From the NCBI GenBank assembly GCA_036877525.1, contig JAZGTH010000019.1, positions 3,166,501-3,230,500 of the forward strand: 64,000 nt of DNA. The letters run 5' to 3'. This stretch comes from Chromobotia macracanthus (lineage: Eukaryota > Chordata > Actinopteri > Cypriniformes > Botiidae). Both the position numbers and the translations under genes were made by a program. Shown here in pieces: positions 28,681-41,400 of the stretch. The stretch's first letter is position 1. Each line of letters begins with the position of its first letter. A model generated the notes under the pieces. It saw only the letters and a program-made list of their open reading frames with translations, had not been told where the DNA came from and did no database searches.

Positions 28681-29774
28681 ATAAATAAGACCAACTAGTT
28701 TCTGATATTTTTTCCAATGACGCTGTTAAACACACACAATTCCAAATAACTGAGAAATGCTGCTTTTCTGAGAGCATGTCTGCATGCTGTGCTTTACGAT
28801 GCACAGTAAAACACACGCTCAGAACTTTTCATTCCACCCCATTCAAACTCCAATGCATTAACCAATGAATGAAGACAATCAGCGTGGGACTTCAAATGGC
28901 CTGTAGTGAGCAATGTAACTGTTATTATGTAAAATCCACAGGATTATTTCTACAGTTTAACCTAAGAAACAGTTTTCTTCTGGAATCTGTTGCTAATTCA
29001 GCCTCTGGAAGCCTATAGAAAAAAGCCTCAACTAAATATTTGATGCACCAGGATTTATTGTGCATCTAAAAAGTTTATTTTCCACATTAATTCAAGTTTC
29101 AAGTACAGAGACGCGCAACAACACATTCTGAAGAAAATTGGTTTCAATTTCTGTGACTATGCACCAGTTAGACCCACCCACACTGTAAACTGACAGGACT
29201 TGCACAAAATGCACAAAAGGGACTGATTGTGTAAGTTCATAATTGCATATATATTCTATATTTTGCTCTCTTTAGCTGTGTTGCACATTGAGTGTGAAAG
29301 CTCAAGAAAACAGACAGGGTTGTCCATCTGCTGTTCTGATTGGCATCGTACAACATTTTAACGCTCAACGTCTTGTGTCAATGCAACGTCTTAATGTCTC
29401 AATGTGTCTCAATGTCTTCAATGCAAAATGTCTTGTGGCATAGTAGAACAAGATGTTATGATGGTTTGAAACTGTACTGCTTTGACACACATTTCCTCAT
29501 TTTGTTTTGAGGGAGCTAAATACGTTGCAAAATAGCTAAATACGTAGCAAATAAACATTTAACCTCCTGGCTCCACAACAAGAAGTATAACCACCCATTC
29601 TGCAATCAATGTACATGACAAGAGTCCAAAGATAAAATCTATAAATCATGCACAGGTGTTGCCTGTTAACAGACTAAGATCTACCTGTGACTAAAACTCT
29701 TGTTCTGAGTTAATTGTTTTTTAATGGACGTCTAATTGTTATTTAGGATCCAGTTAGCCCTGTTGGAGAACATT

Positions 29775-29896
29775 GGCTGCATCTCAGATCTATCCAGACT
29801 GCTTTTGCCGCATCACAGGCACGTGAATCTGCTGTGCGCGCTACGATGCCCTGAAATGCTGTCTAGGTAGGGCGCTCGCTAGGTTAAGACACAGCC
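29775..29896. mobile_element. 122-base MITE-like element with inverted ends
   Basis: The left end ggctgcatctcag and right end ctaggttaagacacagcc (reverse complement ggctgtgtctta) form imperfect terminal inverted repeats. The interior is unusually CpG-rich (gctgtgcgcgctacgatgcc). No ORF. Confidence 0.45.
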
Positions 29897-31106
29897 TTTG
29901 TGTGGGGTCTGAACCCAGTCGCACATTTAAGACCCTAACTCGACTTGATACAGCCACCTAGCTGCTGAACGGTGCTTTAGTGTGGAGAAAATTAAAGCGA
30001 AGCACCAAGGCTGCGGTCTCTTTAAATCGCATCGCATTCAGCGCCGTTTGTTGCCCGTATACCGGCTCGCCGTGATGTCCACATCTCACAGAGGGAGGTC
30101 GACGGCCTTTTTAACGCTTTGACAACTACCAATGCCAACCTGAGAAATCAGAGTCACTTAGCATTTCAAAGAGGATTTTACACCCTGACACAAAAGGCAA
30201 TGCTTACTACATAGCGACGCGATGTTTTGCTCCTCAATGGGTCGACTGTGCGTGTCTATCAAGTGACTGATTTTACAGTAATTTTACAATATCAGATCAC
30301 CGCGATCATTCGCTCAGTTCACAACAACACATTGTGGAGATACGCGCAATGGGCGTCCGTTGTACGTGTGGGACTGAAATGCATATAAATGTTCACGGTA
30401 ATAACGCGGTCCATTTGTTTCCGACAACACCACCAGCATTGCCTTCCTTTCCTTTCTGTAAAAAGGTTGCCTGTGCTTGTGTGTTCAACTATTTCTACAA
30501 CAGACTCAACATATGAAAACAACAGGCTGCCGTGCAATGATTTTGAACAGCGCGCCTATGAGAATAAACTGAAAGTAGTTCGTGGCGAAAGATGCTCATT
30601 TAAACATTTGATGTAATGCGGTTAAATCATACCATCTTAAAACGTAACACACATTCAGGTACTTAACACGGTAAGTTGATCGCGTTTTTAGTGCGCACTT
30701 TGTTATCCAAACGCGACTGAACTAGAAGTAGTAACAGAGGAGGAGGTCAAATGACATCACCAACTATGTGCAACTTTACAGAGGCTGCAAAAATAACTAC
30801 AATGTCCAAAGTTACACCGAGCTGTATAACGCTTTCCATCTCACACTGACCCGCATGCAGGACTCGAAAGTCTGCAAAACAGCGCTGGACGTGGGCCTTA
30901 AGTTGTTATATATGTTATGGTTGTATCAACGCCTCCTGAGTTTTCAGTTCCGACATGCTATTTCCGAAAGTGTAACACAACACACGCCGAGCGGAGCGAA
31001 AGTTTTGTACTACAACCCAAATAACAAGTCAAAACAACGCAGCCACTCATACCTGTACATACTCGAAAAGAAGAGTCACGTATACTACACTCAGAGGTGA
31101 ACTCAC

Positions 31107-31490
31107 CGCGATCAGAGTGCTGTTCCTCTGCTCGGTGGTCGCGGTTGAGTCGGGGTCTTGTTGTTTACTCTGTTTGCTGTTGTTGGATTTCTTGGCCCGC
31201 TGCTCTAAACTCCGCTGGTACAGACTCACCGTCTCCCGGCGCTCCAGCTCCAGCTGCTCGGCGTGCGCTTGCTGGTATCGGCTCTCGCAGCTGACGTGGT
31301 GCCTCCGGCAGCCCTCTATCCGCTGCCGCAGACGCTCCACCACCGTGCTGTGCTTCGGTATACCGACGTTACCATTGCCGCCAGCGCTGCTATTCGTCGC
31401 ATTAATGCCGGAGTTTAAGTTCACGTTACTGTTATTAATGCAAATGCCGCCGCCGGTTGGTACGGCAGCGGGGCTGGCAAAATCCCCCAT
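31107..31490 (-). CDS. maml3: maml3 coding exon 1: Mastermind-like 3 N-terminus (partial gene)
   Basis: This is the first coding exon of a Mastermind-like co-activator, which bridges the Notch intracellular domain-CSL complex to p300 in the nucleus. The exon encodes 128 residues. Residues 1-19 (MGDFASPAAV...ICIN) and the block PKHSTVVERLRQRIEGCRRH (45-64) match MAML3 rather than MAML1 or MAML2. Residues 45-103 form the long basic helix that docks on the Notch ankyrin/CSL groove, and the exon ends at QRNSTLIA. Two ATGs are adjacent; I chose the second (31490) because it has A at -3 and G at +4 and gives the family MGDF start. The first is at 31493. The donor is GCG|gtgagt in phase 0. The large glutamine-rich exon 2 and the rest of the gene are absent and must lie left of the window. 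The N-terminal linker is shorter than the human one as I remember it. The call is firm; the exact start is less so. Confidence 0.95.
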
Positions 31491-32330
31491 CATCTGTGCC
31501 TGGATACACAGGATTGGGGAACAACTTTGTCAAGCCCCCTGACTCTCTCTCCCCTCTCCAAATCGCGGCAAAAGTCGCTTCGCCAGGGAGACAGGTACAG
31601 TGAAATGAGGAGGAAAGAAGCTCTTAAATGAGTGTAAAAACTCGGCGGTAGCGGGTTCCCTCCTTCTGGAGGATCGCCGTGTCAACCATTCAATATTGTT
31701 TTAACGAGGCTACAGACAACAGTGCGGGGCCGCGGAGGAGCGAGAGGCGACCGGGTCACCCCGCTTGTCTTCCTCTGTTACTCTCTCACCTCTACTGGAG
31801 CTCCATCAAACATCCGGATGTTACCCGCAACCATCATGCATAACCACCGCTGCTGCGAGCCCGTCGTTTTATTGTGTTGTCCTTTTGAAAAAAGTTTTGC
31901 CGTGTGCTGCGACCAGGCTCCGGAGTTGTTTCGTGAACTTGCATTTCATTAGTTTGGTCGGCGAAACCCTCCCCGAAACGCGAACGAGGTGTGCAGTTTC
32001 TTAAAGTCCCACGCTGGAGAGGAAATCCTACAGTCGCCAATGTGTACAGCAGCCGCCACCATCACAATAATCAAGCGCTCCCCTCCTCCATGCTAGCGGA
32101 GTGATATCAGGACAACAGCCGAGCGAAGAGCAGCCACCAGGCTACGAGAAGCACGTCAGCTCGACGGAAAACCCGGAGCGGAGTTCGCTGCTCTGGACTC
32201 GGAATCAGAGGAGGTGGATGATGGCAGTGTAATGCTTACCGGCGGTTTGTGGTACTGCATCTGATACTGAAGCTGAGGAGAGTTAAAAGAGCTGTGGCAG
32301 TGTGAGGGAAAAGCACGTTTATAGGTTACA
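31491..32330 (-). promoter_or_regulatory. maml3: maml3 5' UTR and CpG-rich promoter region
   Basis: Sequence upstream of the maml3 start is markedly richer in CpG than the surrounding AT-rich DNA, as expected for a developmental-gene CpG promoter. A TATAAA on the minus strand at 32318-32323 could place a start site near 32.29 kb, giving a 5' UTR of roughly 0.8 kb, but a dispersed CpG start is equally possible. The interval contains upstream ORFs, including one of 68 codons at 31834-32040. The exact transcription start cannot be read from sequence. Confidence 0.6.
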
Positions 32331-35300
32331 CAAACTAACACAAAAATGGTCCTTTAAATGGATAATTGCAGACTTCCTTTAAGTAAACATACCAAAGGCA
32401 AAGCCTGGTGTGCAGGAGATTTTGAAGAATAGGAAACGTTTAACATTTATAAAAACGAACACGATGCTTTTAGCTGTTATTAAGAATCCATTTTTAGATT
32501 TATTATGCCTTTTCCTTTCCAAAGCAATATAAATGTAGCTAAAACAACAAGTGGCAATAATAACGAGTGTCAACGTGTATTTGTAATTGTCTATTCTTAT
32601 TCTTGTTTGTTAGCTTTCTTTTCACCGATTGTCCACTTTTCTCTTGCTTCATTTTCAGTGAAAGAGTTTAGTACATTTTAAAGTTAGATGAAAAGGTCCA
32701 GCCCCTACCCTGGAGTCAACTCTTCATTTGTGCGGGTGTACTTAGAGAATAATACACACATCCTTAACAGTGACCCAAGGAAGTAACAAGATAAGGTGAG
32801 ACCCTGAAGCATTGGCTGCAGTCAGTAAATGGTGATAGGGAAGCCAGTCCATTTTTGTAGGTGTGTGTTCTTGTGTGAGTAATTGTGAAAAACTGCTGCT
32901 GCCGAGTCTGGTTTGCTGAGTGTGGCTAAAATGTATTGCAAACACATACATTCTTACACAGTTACTCTCTACTACACACACACACACACACACAGATACA
33001 GTCAAGGCCAGCATTTGTGAACACTATATTTTGCTGGGACCATTCTAGACTTAGACTCATTTCTTTAGGTCTTCAAGATGAGCCTTTCTCCTGTTGTATG
33101 TATGTACATTGTATGTCCCTGATAAAATTGTGAGGAATACCAAAATCTTTGTCATATGATTTAAAACAGTGTATTGGCCATTAAATGAGCCCAGTGATTT
33201 GAGGATGTTTACTAATTATAATGATAAGTTGTTTTTTATAACTATTATCAAATCTCAAATCAATCACTTACACTAAATATAGTGTCAAATACTGTAGATT
33301 ACCAACAATTTGTTAATAGTTTTGCTGTTATCAAAGAAAAGCAAACAGAATTGATAGATTGTGCATGGAAAATTTTGTATAGTAAATAGTGTTTATGTAT
33401 TTGGGTAGCTCTATAGAGAAAGATTTATGTTGGTAAAAATAATATGAGATGGTCCAGGAACCTAATGTTTATTTGTCCTCTAGTGTCCATCAAGGAAACC
33501 AGTGAGTGAAATAATTTTGGCGTAAATATTATTATCTGCCTCAGCGCAGTTCTTGGAAAGAAAATCAGTAGGCCTAAACTTTCAAACTTCTAAGAACATA
33601 AATAGCACATCCACCCAGGTCTGGAACTCTCTGTGCTTTTTGGAATAGTTTATACTGAAAGTAATGTTTGGAATTGAACTGGTGAACAGTACTTGAGCTG
33701 AACAATTTGTCCTGTTTTTGGTTTGTTTGTCTTATGGGTCTTTTACCTGTTTCAACAGCCACAGACTAGATCTAAACAAACACGTGTATTTCAGCCACTG
33801 GCCTTATCTGCAATGCGCTTCACACCAATACAGACACAGTACAGTGTAACCACTGTAAACATGCATTTAGTTAAGAGTTTGTCATTTGAAAGCAGGTTGT
33901 TACTTGTATCGTGATACACACAATTCAACAATGATTACCAGCAATTACATCTCATTTAACATTTACAAACACAGTAAAAAACAGTTAAGCATATACTATG
34001 TAATTGTTGAGTAATTTGCTTTGAATATACAAAAACAACGGAAGAAATAAAACGAAAGCATAGTTGTATAGGCATATGTTTGAACAATCTTTTATGACTT
34101 ACCCCATGAATCACCTTTCATATGAAAAAAAACGCCACCTTCTCTCTGCTTATGATCATTAGGAATTAATGAGAAGCTAATCAGTTTTCCTCCTCTTGGA
34201 TGTCTTTTATTTCTATAAAAAGCGATTTTCCTGCTTTGTCTTTTCCCTCGTTCCTTGAGTATAAATAGGTATATAGATGATAAAATGAGCAGTAAATTGA
34301 GGCACCTGAGAGAGAAAGAGAGAGAGGGCCATAGAAACAGTGCTGAAAAATGTCATATGGTCTACATTAGCTATGATGTTGGGATGTTGTGAGACATTGT
34401 AAATATTTAATGATGTTACCCATCCATTAGAGGGCTGATAAACAGAATCAATGGAGCTGATGGATTGATTATCGGGCAAAAACATGAGGGGGTGGATGGG
34501 AACATTCTTGCGATGCTTTATTTTACTGCTTTTTCCTTCAGTCTTTCTGCCTTCATGTTTACAGGAATAATAACAATTGTTTATACTTCAGTGAAGGCTT
34601 TAAAGTGGAATTACATACTGTTTTAAATGTGTTTATGTGTTGTAGAGGAATAGCCAGTGAGTAACAAAATAGTGTAACAGGAATTGCGTGTGTGTGTTTA
34701 TGTTAATGCATTTGGAAACTTACATTGCATTAATTCCTCTAATTTTATGAAATCTTGCCAATCAAGTCAATCGTGATTTTCTGTGTGTAGCAACTGACTT
34801 GTGTGAGCGCGTCAGCGTGTGTATGTTAGGAATGAGGGGGATCTCTGACTCATTCCCTTGGCATTCAAAAAAAAGGTATCAGATGTCTCGAAAAGAAGAA
34901 TTAATGAGAGTTTTTAGGACAAGATGTTGGAGAAGAAAAGAAAGAGGCATGAACACAAAGAAGAAGACAGAAGCAGGAATTATAGGAAGAAAGAGGGAAG
35001 AGAAGCCCTGGCAGGTGAGCTGGCATGGCTCGTCATGGATCAGTGGAAACGCTCCCAGTCACGTACTGACTACGCAGACTCTTAACACACAGAGAGAGAG
35101 GGAGGCATGTGGGTGTCCTCATTTCTGCACAGTCATGACTGCACACAGAGTGTCTTCTGATTCCACAAGGAAAATCCTTTAGCACCTTAACTGAAGGCCA
35201 CTGCACCTGGATTTCATGACAGAACAAATCAGTAAAATTTTAAATGCTAAGATGCATGCAGTAATTTTTGTTTATGTTGTGATGACCTATAAAAACATGG

Positions 35301-36601
35301 ATATAACGTCATAAGCTTGCAAAACATTTCCAGCGACCAATGCCATCACAGAATTTTGCAGTTAACCATCAGCTGTGATTCATTTATTGCATGTGCAAAA
35401 GTGTCCAAAAATAGGTATATTTTCACTAAAAATTTAAACTTTTTTCTACAACCAAAGCATGACTTCAGTGATAACAATGTGTTGGGCACATACTGTCTGA
35501 CCTATTGTGGAGATGACCGTTATTCTGTTCAAGGACCCTGACTGAAGAATCAATAGCAGAACAGCAGACTGCAGCAGACAGCGGACTGGCTGAATAAAGA
35601 GAGCAAATGATTGGCCTGGTCTGAGCTCCTAACCACACTCTTGTTTACTGCCTGTTTCTTTCTTTTTAAAGGAAGAAACTGCATCAATTCTCCAAAAATC
35701 AGATTAATGTAAACTCCAGATTCTGCCCACCTTAGCTTACATTTGATACTTGTTACTTAGGTCTATTTTTGCATTTTATTTTTAAACAAGAGTATTGATT
35801 GTATTTCAAAATTACACTTCTAATTTTTAACCATGAAAATATGGCTACATCCTGCTGTTTAATACATGCATATTTATGGTAAAAAGGTTTTAAAAGCATA
35901 ATATTTATAAAAAACAAGGCATATGACATGATTTAGGTTTGTAAGACTTGGTGCATGAAGCTGGATGCAACAGAACATTCCCTTTAATGTTTTTTATTGT
36001 TTAAGTTATAGAAATGTGTGGATCCCCAAAGAACATACATTGCTATACAATAGTTAATTTAGGCAATGAGAAGAAGCCATATGTATATTTCTGCTCTTCT
36101 TAACATCAGATTGACTTTCTGAGTTGGCAGTTCTTTTACTATTGTCATCTACAGTAGGAAAATGGAGGTACAGCATAAGTGACAACAGCGTAACAAAGAC
36201 AGCTCGCAAGAGACTGAGTTCTGCTTTATCTGTCAAGGGTGTCTGCCATGGTTTGATTACAGTGGAAAGACAACCCTTCCCTGAAAAACTCAAACAGAGA
36301 CATTCCTTTTTCCCAAAAGAACAGATTTATGCATCTTTTTATGCATCTTTTTGTCATCTTGACAAAAGAATTCAGGCGTGGTTGTGCTAATTACACTAAT
36401 TAAAGAAAATGAGATGCATGGAACAGTTCCCATGATTCCACTGTCCATATGCAAATTTAATTGGCATACAGTTTTGCTGTAAACTCCAACATGTTTTAAA
36501 TATGTCTTAGGAATCTGTGACAGAATGGCCAAAGCCAGCACTTTCCAGACCAGAAATGTAGCAGGTGGAGATCTAGACCTTGAAGGCCATTCAGTATAGT
36601 A

Positions 36602-36959
36602 ATTACCTACCCAGCCAACAATTTTAGGTTGTAATAATGTTTCCCTAACATTTTCATGAAGTAACATTAAAAATGTTTTGAATGTTCTAGGAACATTAAC
36701 ACATACAGTTTTTTAGACTTATTAACGTTACTGCTTGGTTATAGAAACATTATTCAAACATTTATAATGTAACATTTTAAAAATGTTCCACTAACAACCT
36801 AAGAAAAACGTTTTTTATATAACATTAAAATACATTCTACTATAATGTAACTGCAAGAATGTTTCTTGATAACGTTGAGAAACGTTAAAACTTATAGAAC
36901 GCTAAAACTTAGAGAACGTTAGCCAACAGTCTGAGAACATTCCTTGTTAGCTAGGTAAT
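36602..36959. mobile_element. AACGTT-rich non-autonomous element with inverted ends
   Basis: The left end attacctacccagccaacaa is an imperfect inverted match to the right end, whose reverse complement is attacctagctaacaagg. The interior is a degenerate run of AACATT/AACGTT words on both strands. No coding capacity. It is consistent with a short non-autonomous DNA element common in teleosts; family not named. Confidence 0.55.
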
Positions 36960-38319
36960 AAGGGCTAATGTAAACCGATAAAAAATGACATTGTTTATAG
37001 TGTTTGACAACTTTGTTTTCCTCTATGTGCTGTAGCTATGTCTGAAATCACACTAATGGCTGTCAAAACCACTAATAGCGGTATGGCTGGTCTGGTGCCC
37101 TTAGCATTGTAATGTAGCAACCAGGTGTTGTGTTCACACCAGGTGCTTACACAGATGTAATTGTTCTGCCTTTACATGTCTTAGTTGATGGTATTAGGTG
37201 TAGACCTACATAGGCAAACCAAACCGTTTACAGAAGGAACATGACGTCACTGTTTATTTTGTCTGCTCAGTCCAAGATTAGTGTTTTTCACATTTCTGAC
37301 TAGTCATGCTGAGATATGAATTCTGTATTTTTAAACAAGATCCTGGACTACCTCTGGGCCAAGACACCATATTGAATTATTAAAATGTGAGGCCAATTCC
37401 ATAGGGTGTCACTTTCAACAAATAGGAAAGCCATAGCGTAAAATATAATGTAGAGTTTCCATTTGACCTGAAGTTAATTAGCAAAAGAAAATACAATTTA
37501 TTCAACAAATAACCTTTACCGGTTTATATTGACAAGGCAAATTCAATGGCACAAAAAGGTCAAGAGGAAACTCAAAACATTGTAGCACCTGTACAGTTCT
37601 TTATGAAACATGGAGTCAGTGGCAGGTAAGCTGGAATCAGGTGTGTGTCTATGAAAGGAGTGGATTGCTTTAAGGTCAGCATTGTGATTATGAAACCATT
37701 GTGATTATGAAAATGTGACTACTCAAACTAAATCAAGTCTACAGAGCAGGTTTATAATCAAAAATGTGACTCCCAACACACACACCCACACTGTCACACA
37801 CTTGCTGCGACCAACCAAGATCTGGATTTTTTTTATATTATTGTATTAGTTTTACAATAGTAAAATGATTGCATGGTTAAAATGACTTGTAAGAAAGATG
37901 CAGGCACGCATTTGTTAAGGTATTTACAATATGTTCAAGAATAATCTATGTGTAAAATTATTTTTCCTATTTACATTCATTTTCATTTAAACAAACAGAA
38001 GCAAGACTGCGCCAAAATTACTCACTGGTGCTGGGCAGGGAAAACCCTGGTGATTAGTCAATCATTTAAGGACAAGAAAAGCTGCAGCCAGGACACACAA
38101 ACACACACCTCAGATTAAACTCTCCCTCTAAATGTAGATGTGTTCACATGTTTAGGATAAGCAACAAACACAATAGCTGGAATGCTTTTAGAAACAGCAA
38201 ACCATTAGTTGGATGTAAAAGAACCTGTGTTAAAAAGACTGTCACACACCTAACTCATGTTTAACAACGGCCAGTTTTAACATTAGCTCTTATGTCTAGA
38301 TTTACCCGGTATATATAAA

Positions 38320-38471
38320 TATATTTATGCATTTGGCAGACACTTTTATCCAAAGCAACTTACAGTGCATTGAAGTTATACATTTTCTTAGTACATGTAC
38401 TTCCTGGGAATTGAACCTACAACCTCTTGTACTGCTAACACAATGCTCTACCACTGAGCTACAGGAGAACC
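38320..38471 (-). mobile_element. tRNA-derived SINE, same family, inverted
   Basis: Read on the minus strand it has cctgtagctcagtggtagag, then ggttgtaggttcaattccc, and the tail ctttggataaaagtgtctgc. It is less diverged than the copy at 42.3 kb. Confidence 0.78.
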
Positions 38472-41400
38472 ATCATCTCACAATAAATTATTGTGAGATG
38501 AAATACACACTTGAGTTGGTCATGTATATATTTACAGCATCATTATTCACTGGGTTAAAACAAACGTGTGTATGTGTGCTTGTACATTAGACTGTGTAAG
38601 CATCTGTGTGGGTGTGTGTTTTGCTCAGGTACTGCATGGGGAAGATCGGGAAGTAAGACATTTTGCTTCACCGTCTGTAACCCAGTATTTTTTGTGCTGT
38701 TTCAAGCTTTGATATAATATTTCTTTCCCCATATTAAGTAAGTAAGAGGCTGGTGGTCACTTTCTGTGGTTAAACTCAGCCATTTTCCTACACCTAATGG
38801 TCTAATTTAGAGTCTAATAGAGTTGACACAGATGGATAGAGAAATGGATAGAGATAAAGACGAAAGAATTGAATGAGAGATCAGGTGAACTGTAGGTTTA
38901 AGAATGATTTACAGTTTTGAACAGATAATGAGTCAAACATAAAGAGCAGTGAGTCCAGCTGAGCTATAGTGAAACTAAAGGCTGCAGATTAAGAGAAGGT
39001 AAACTTTCAAGAAGGTCATTCACTAAAGCTGCTTTGACTGATTAGGGGATGGGTTGTTAAGTTCCAACAAAACTGCTCACAAATAGGTCCTCTTTAAAAA
39101 GGAGAGAGAATGGCAGAAGTGGAACATCACTCAGAATGGTAAGGGATGTATTTCCACTGTTGTTGAGTTTGTGGGTGCCGAAAGCTCAGTAATAAGAACC
39201 AACATGACATGAAAAGTCCAAGCGAACACACAAATCTATGAAATAATGGAGATGAATTGAATAAAAAGAGAAGGTGATTTCTGAATGGCTGGATAATTTC
39301 ATTAGACAAAGCTGTCCATGCTGTATTTCCTGCCATTAAGGGAGAACATAGTATAACGAGATTGAATGAAAGTCTAACGAGTTTCCCAATAAGTGTGTTA
39401 AGATTGTCCATCCCACATTGTTCCTGAAATTGTAGATGGAACCAAAGAGATCTGTAATAACCGAAGAAGCTATCTGTTGGCATTCCCATTCATATCAATT
39501 ACAGTTGCTTTGCTGTTGATAGAAACACTGAATGTATGGAATTTAAAATCTGCCTTCTTTGTATATGGACCCCTACTTACATAGCCTGGTTGTTGTTTTT
39601 GCAGCCAATCAGCTGAGCCGTAAATGCCATGTGACTAATCACTCTGGAGATGCCGGTTGGCTGATGGCACCACAAAAAGTCCCAAGCCAGTTTACCAGCA
39701 ACAATCCTGAGGTATGACATGAAAGACAGACGGAGATACAATAATCCACTATAATACAAAGAAATATATGAGAATTATATGTTGCTTACAAAATGTATAT
39801 TTTGTCCTAATAAACAGTTACTTCTGAATGGCCATCAATAGAGAAAGACTTTATGTTCAGGCTGGAGGTGCTGTAAGGAGAGAAAGATTATGTCATAATG
39901 CCATAGCAACCATCTGCGGAGATGGCACTCCACCACGACGATCACCGTCTTCATTTCCATTGGTAATCGTTGTTTCACATTGCATAAAGTAGAACTCTGC
40001 TCAACTGTGTTGTATCATTATTGTTTGTTGTTAATTGTGTCACACGTCATAAAATATTGGTGGGTACAACACAGGAATTCAGCTCTCATTGAAAATTTGC
40101 TATTTTTGTGGAGCATTTACACTAGCATTGATTTAGAATGACAAAGTGACAATGAAAGCAAAATGTCTGTGAATGAGCAGTACCTTGTTGTGGCTTTTAC
40201 AAATGGGATTGCAGATAGTGAGAAGAAATACCTTCTGAAAACAAACAGCAGTGACTTGACCTGCAGTGATTTCATCACCATCAGTGTGAATGTGGTGTAC
40301 ATCATTTTGTCGCTACAAATCACTCATGAAAACCTTGTAAGCAAAAAGGCTTTACTTTAGATTTTACAGGTCAGTCTGCAAAACAGCCGTATTACACCAA
40401 TAATTAAATCACACTATCAATCCAAAGTAAATGATGGTGTTTGTTCCCACTGTCTTGCCTTTTTCCATCAGTAAAAATTGACTGTAGGAGTCTTTTTCAT
40501 AAAATATGCTGCTGCATTGTATAAGGACACAACGCATACGGATTTGATTAGATATGATTTTTTTTGGAATCTTCTGTTAAATATCTTGAGGAATTTTGTA
40601 CAGAACACAGAAGGGAATTGATTCAAAAGTTTTGTGAAATAAGTTTAGATCTACTGCTTCACTTTGCCGTGCAGGCAGATTCAACCTCTGCTGGATGTCA
40701 TGCCTCAAAGCACTTGAGCCAGGTTAAGTTCCTCCTCCTATCCCAAAACGAGGCCAAAACGTGGGCACGGGCCCTACTGTCTATTCGCGCTATGTTAGCA
40801 TATTATCACTAATATGGTGGTCAGCAATGTAATGTCCATCGATAGATAGGACAGGTGTGTTTTGAAAAACAGAGAATACACAGACTTTCATATGTCCTAC
40901 ATGTTTTTTAAAAGAGATCTTATTATACCTATAAAGTCTTTGTCATATGAGGTGTTTCATGCCAGAAACAGTTCCTGTGTTAATAAATCTGGCATCTTAA
41001 GCCTGCTCTTTGACAAATAATTGTGGAAGATGTATGGCTATGCGTTGATGTATTTATCAGTGTGACATCACAAATTTGTAGAAGTATGGGTGTGCCCTAC
41101 AGTCTTTAAAATAATTGTGTTGAAATGCAGAGGAAATGGAAACCAGGTAGCTAGAGAAGTTTGGAATTTCTCATTTCATTCACCTGTAGCTCAAATGCTT
41201 ATTTACTGTTATTAAAAATACCAGTAAATTGATTTTTATTTTGCTAACCTATTTCAGATGGAGAAGCCAGACCTTCTGCATTCTTCATCCATGATATTAC
41301 AGTATACACCATGTAACAAAAAATATTTTTACTTGAAGTGATGCTGAGTCATGTTTACATGACCTACATCCTGCTGGCAAGCACTGGTTATTTATCATTT

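Larger units (their letters stand above)
1..31106 (-). other. maml3: Probable maml3 intron 1 (non-coding)
   Basis: No convincing exon was found on either strand in this 31 kb; the ORFs here are short and unsupported. It lies directly downstream of the maml3 exon 1 donor on the gene's own strand. MAML3 has a very long first intron in human, so it is most simply intron 1. It holds microsatellites (about 1.52, 15.0, 17.3, 20.2 kb), decayed interspersed repeats (about 2.7, 5.6, 10.6, 19.6, 20.6, 24.8, 28.6, 29.8 kb) and compact non-repetitive stretches that look like candidate enhancers (6.7-7.1, 8.2-8.9 kb, perhaps 16.3-16.5 kb). I see nothing identifiable in 3.0-5.5, 11.4-14.9, 17.6-19.5, 21.6-24.7 or 25.0-28.5 kb beyond AT-rich unique sequence. 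Confidence 0.75.

Noticed and set aside
31047..31106. Read-through of maml3 exon 1 to a stop at 31047
   Set aside because: The conserved donor GCG|gtgagt and the family boundary after TLI show this is intron.
34799..35182. 127-codon plus-strand ORF rich in Arg/Lys/Glu
   Set aside because: Generated by a purine-rich tract; no homology recognised.
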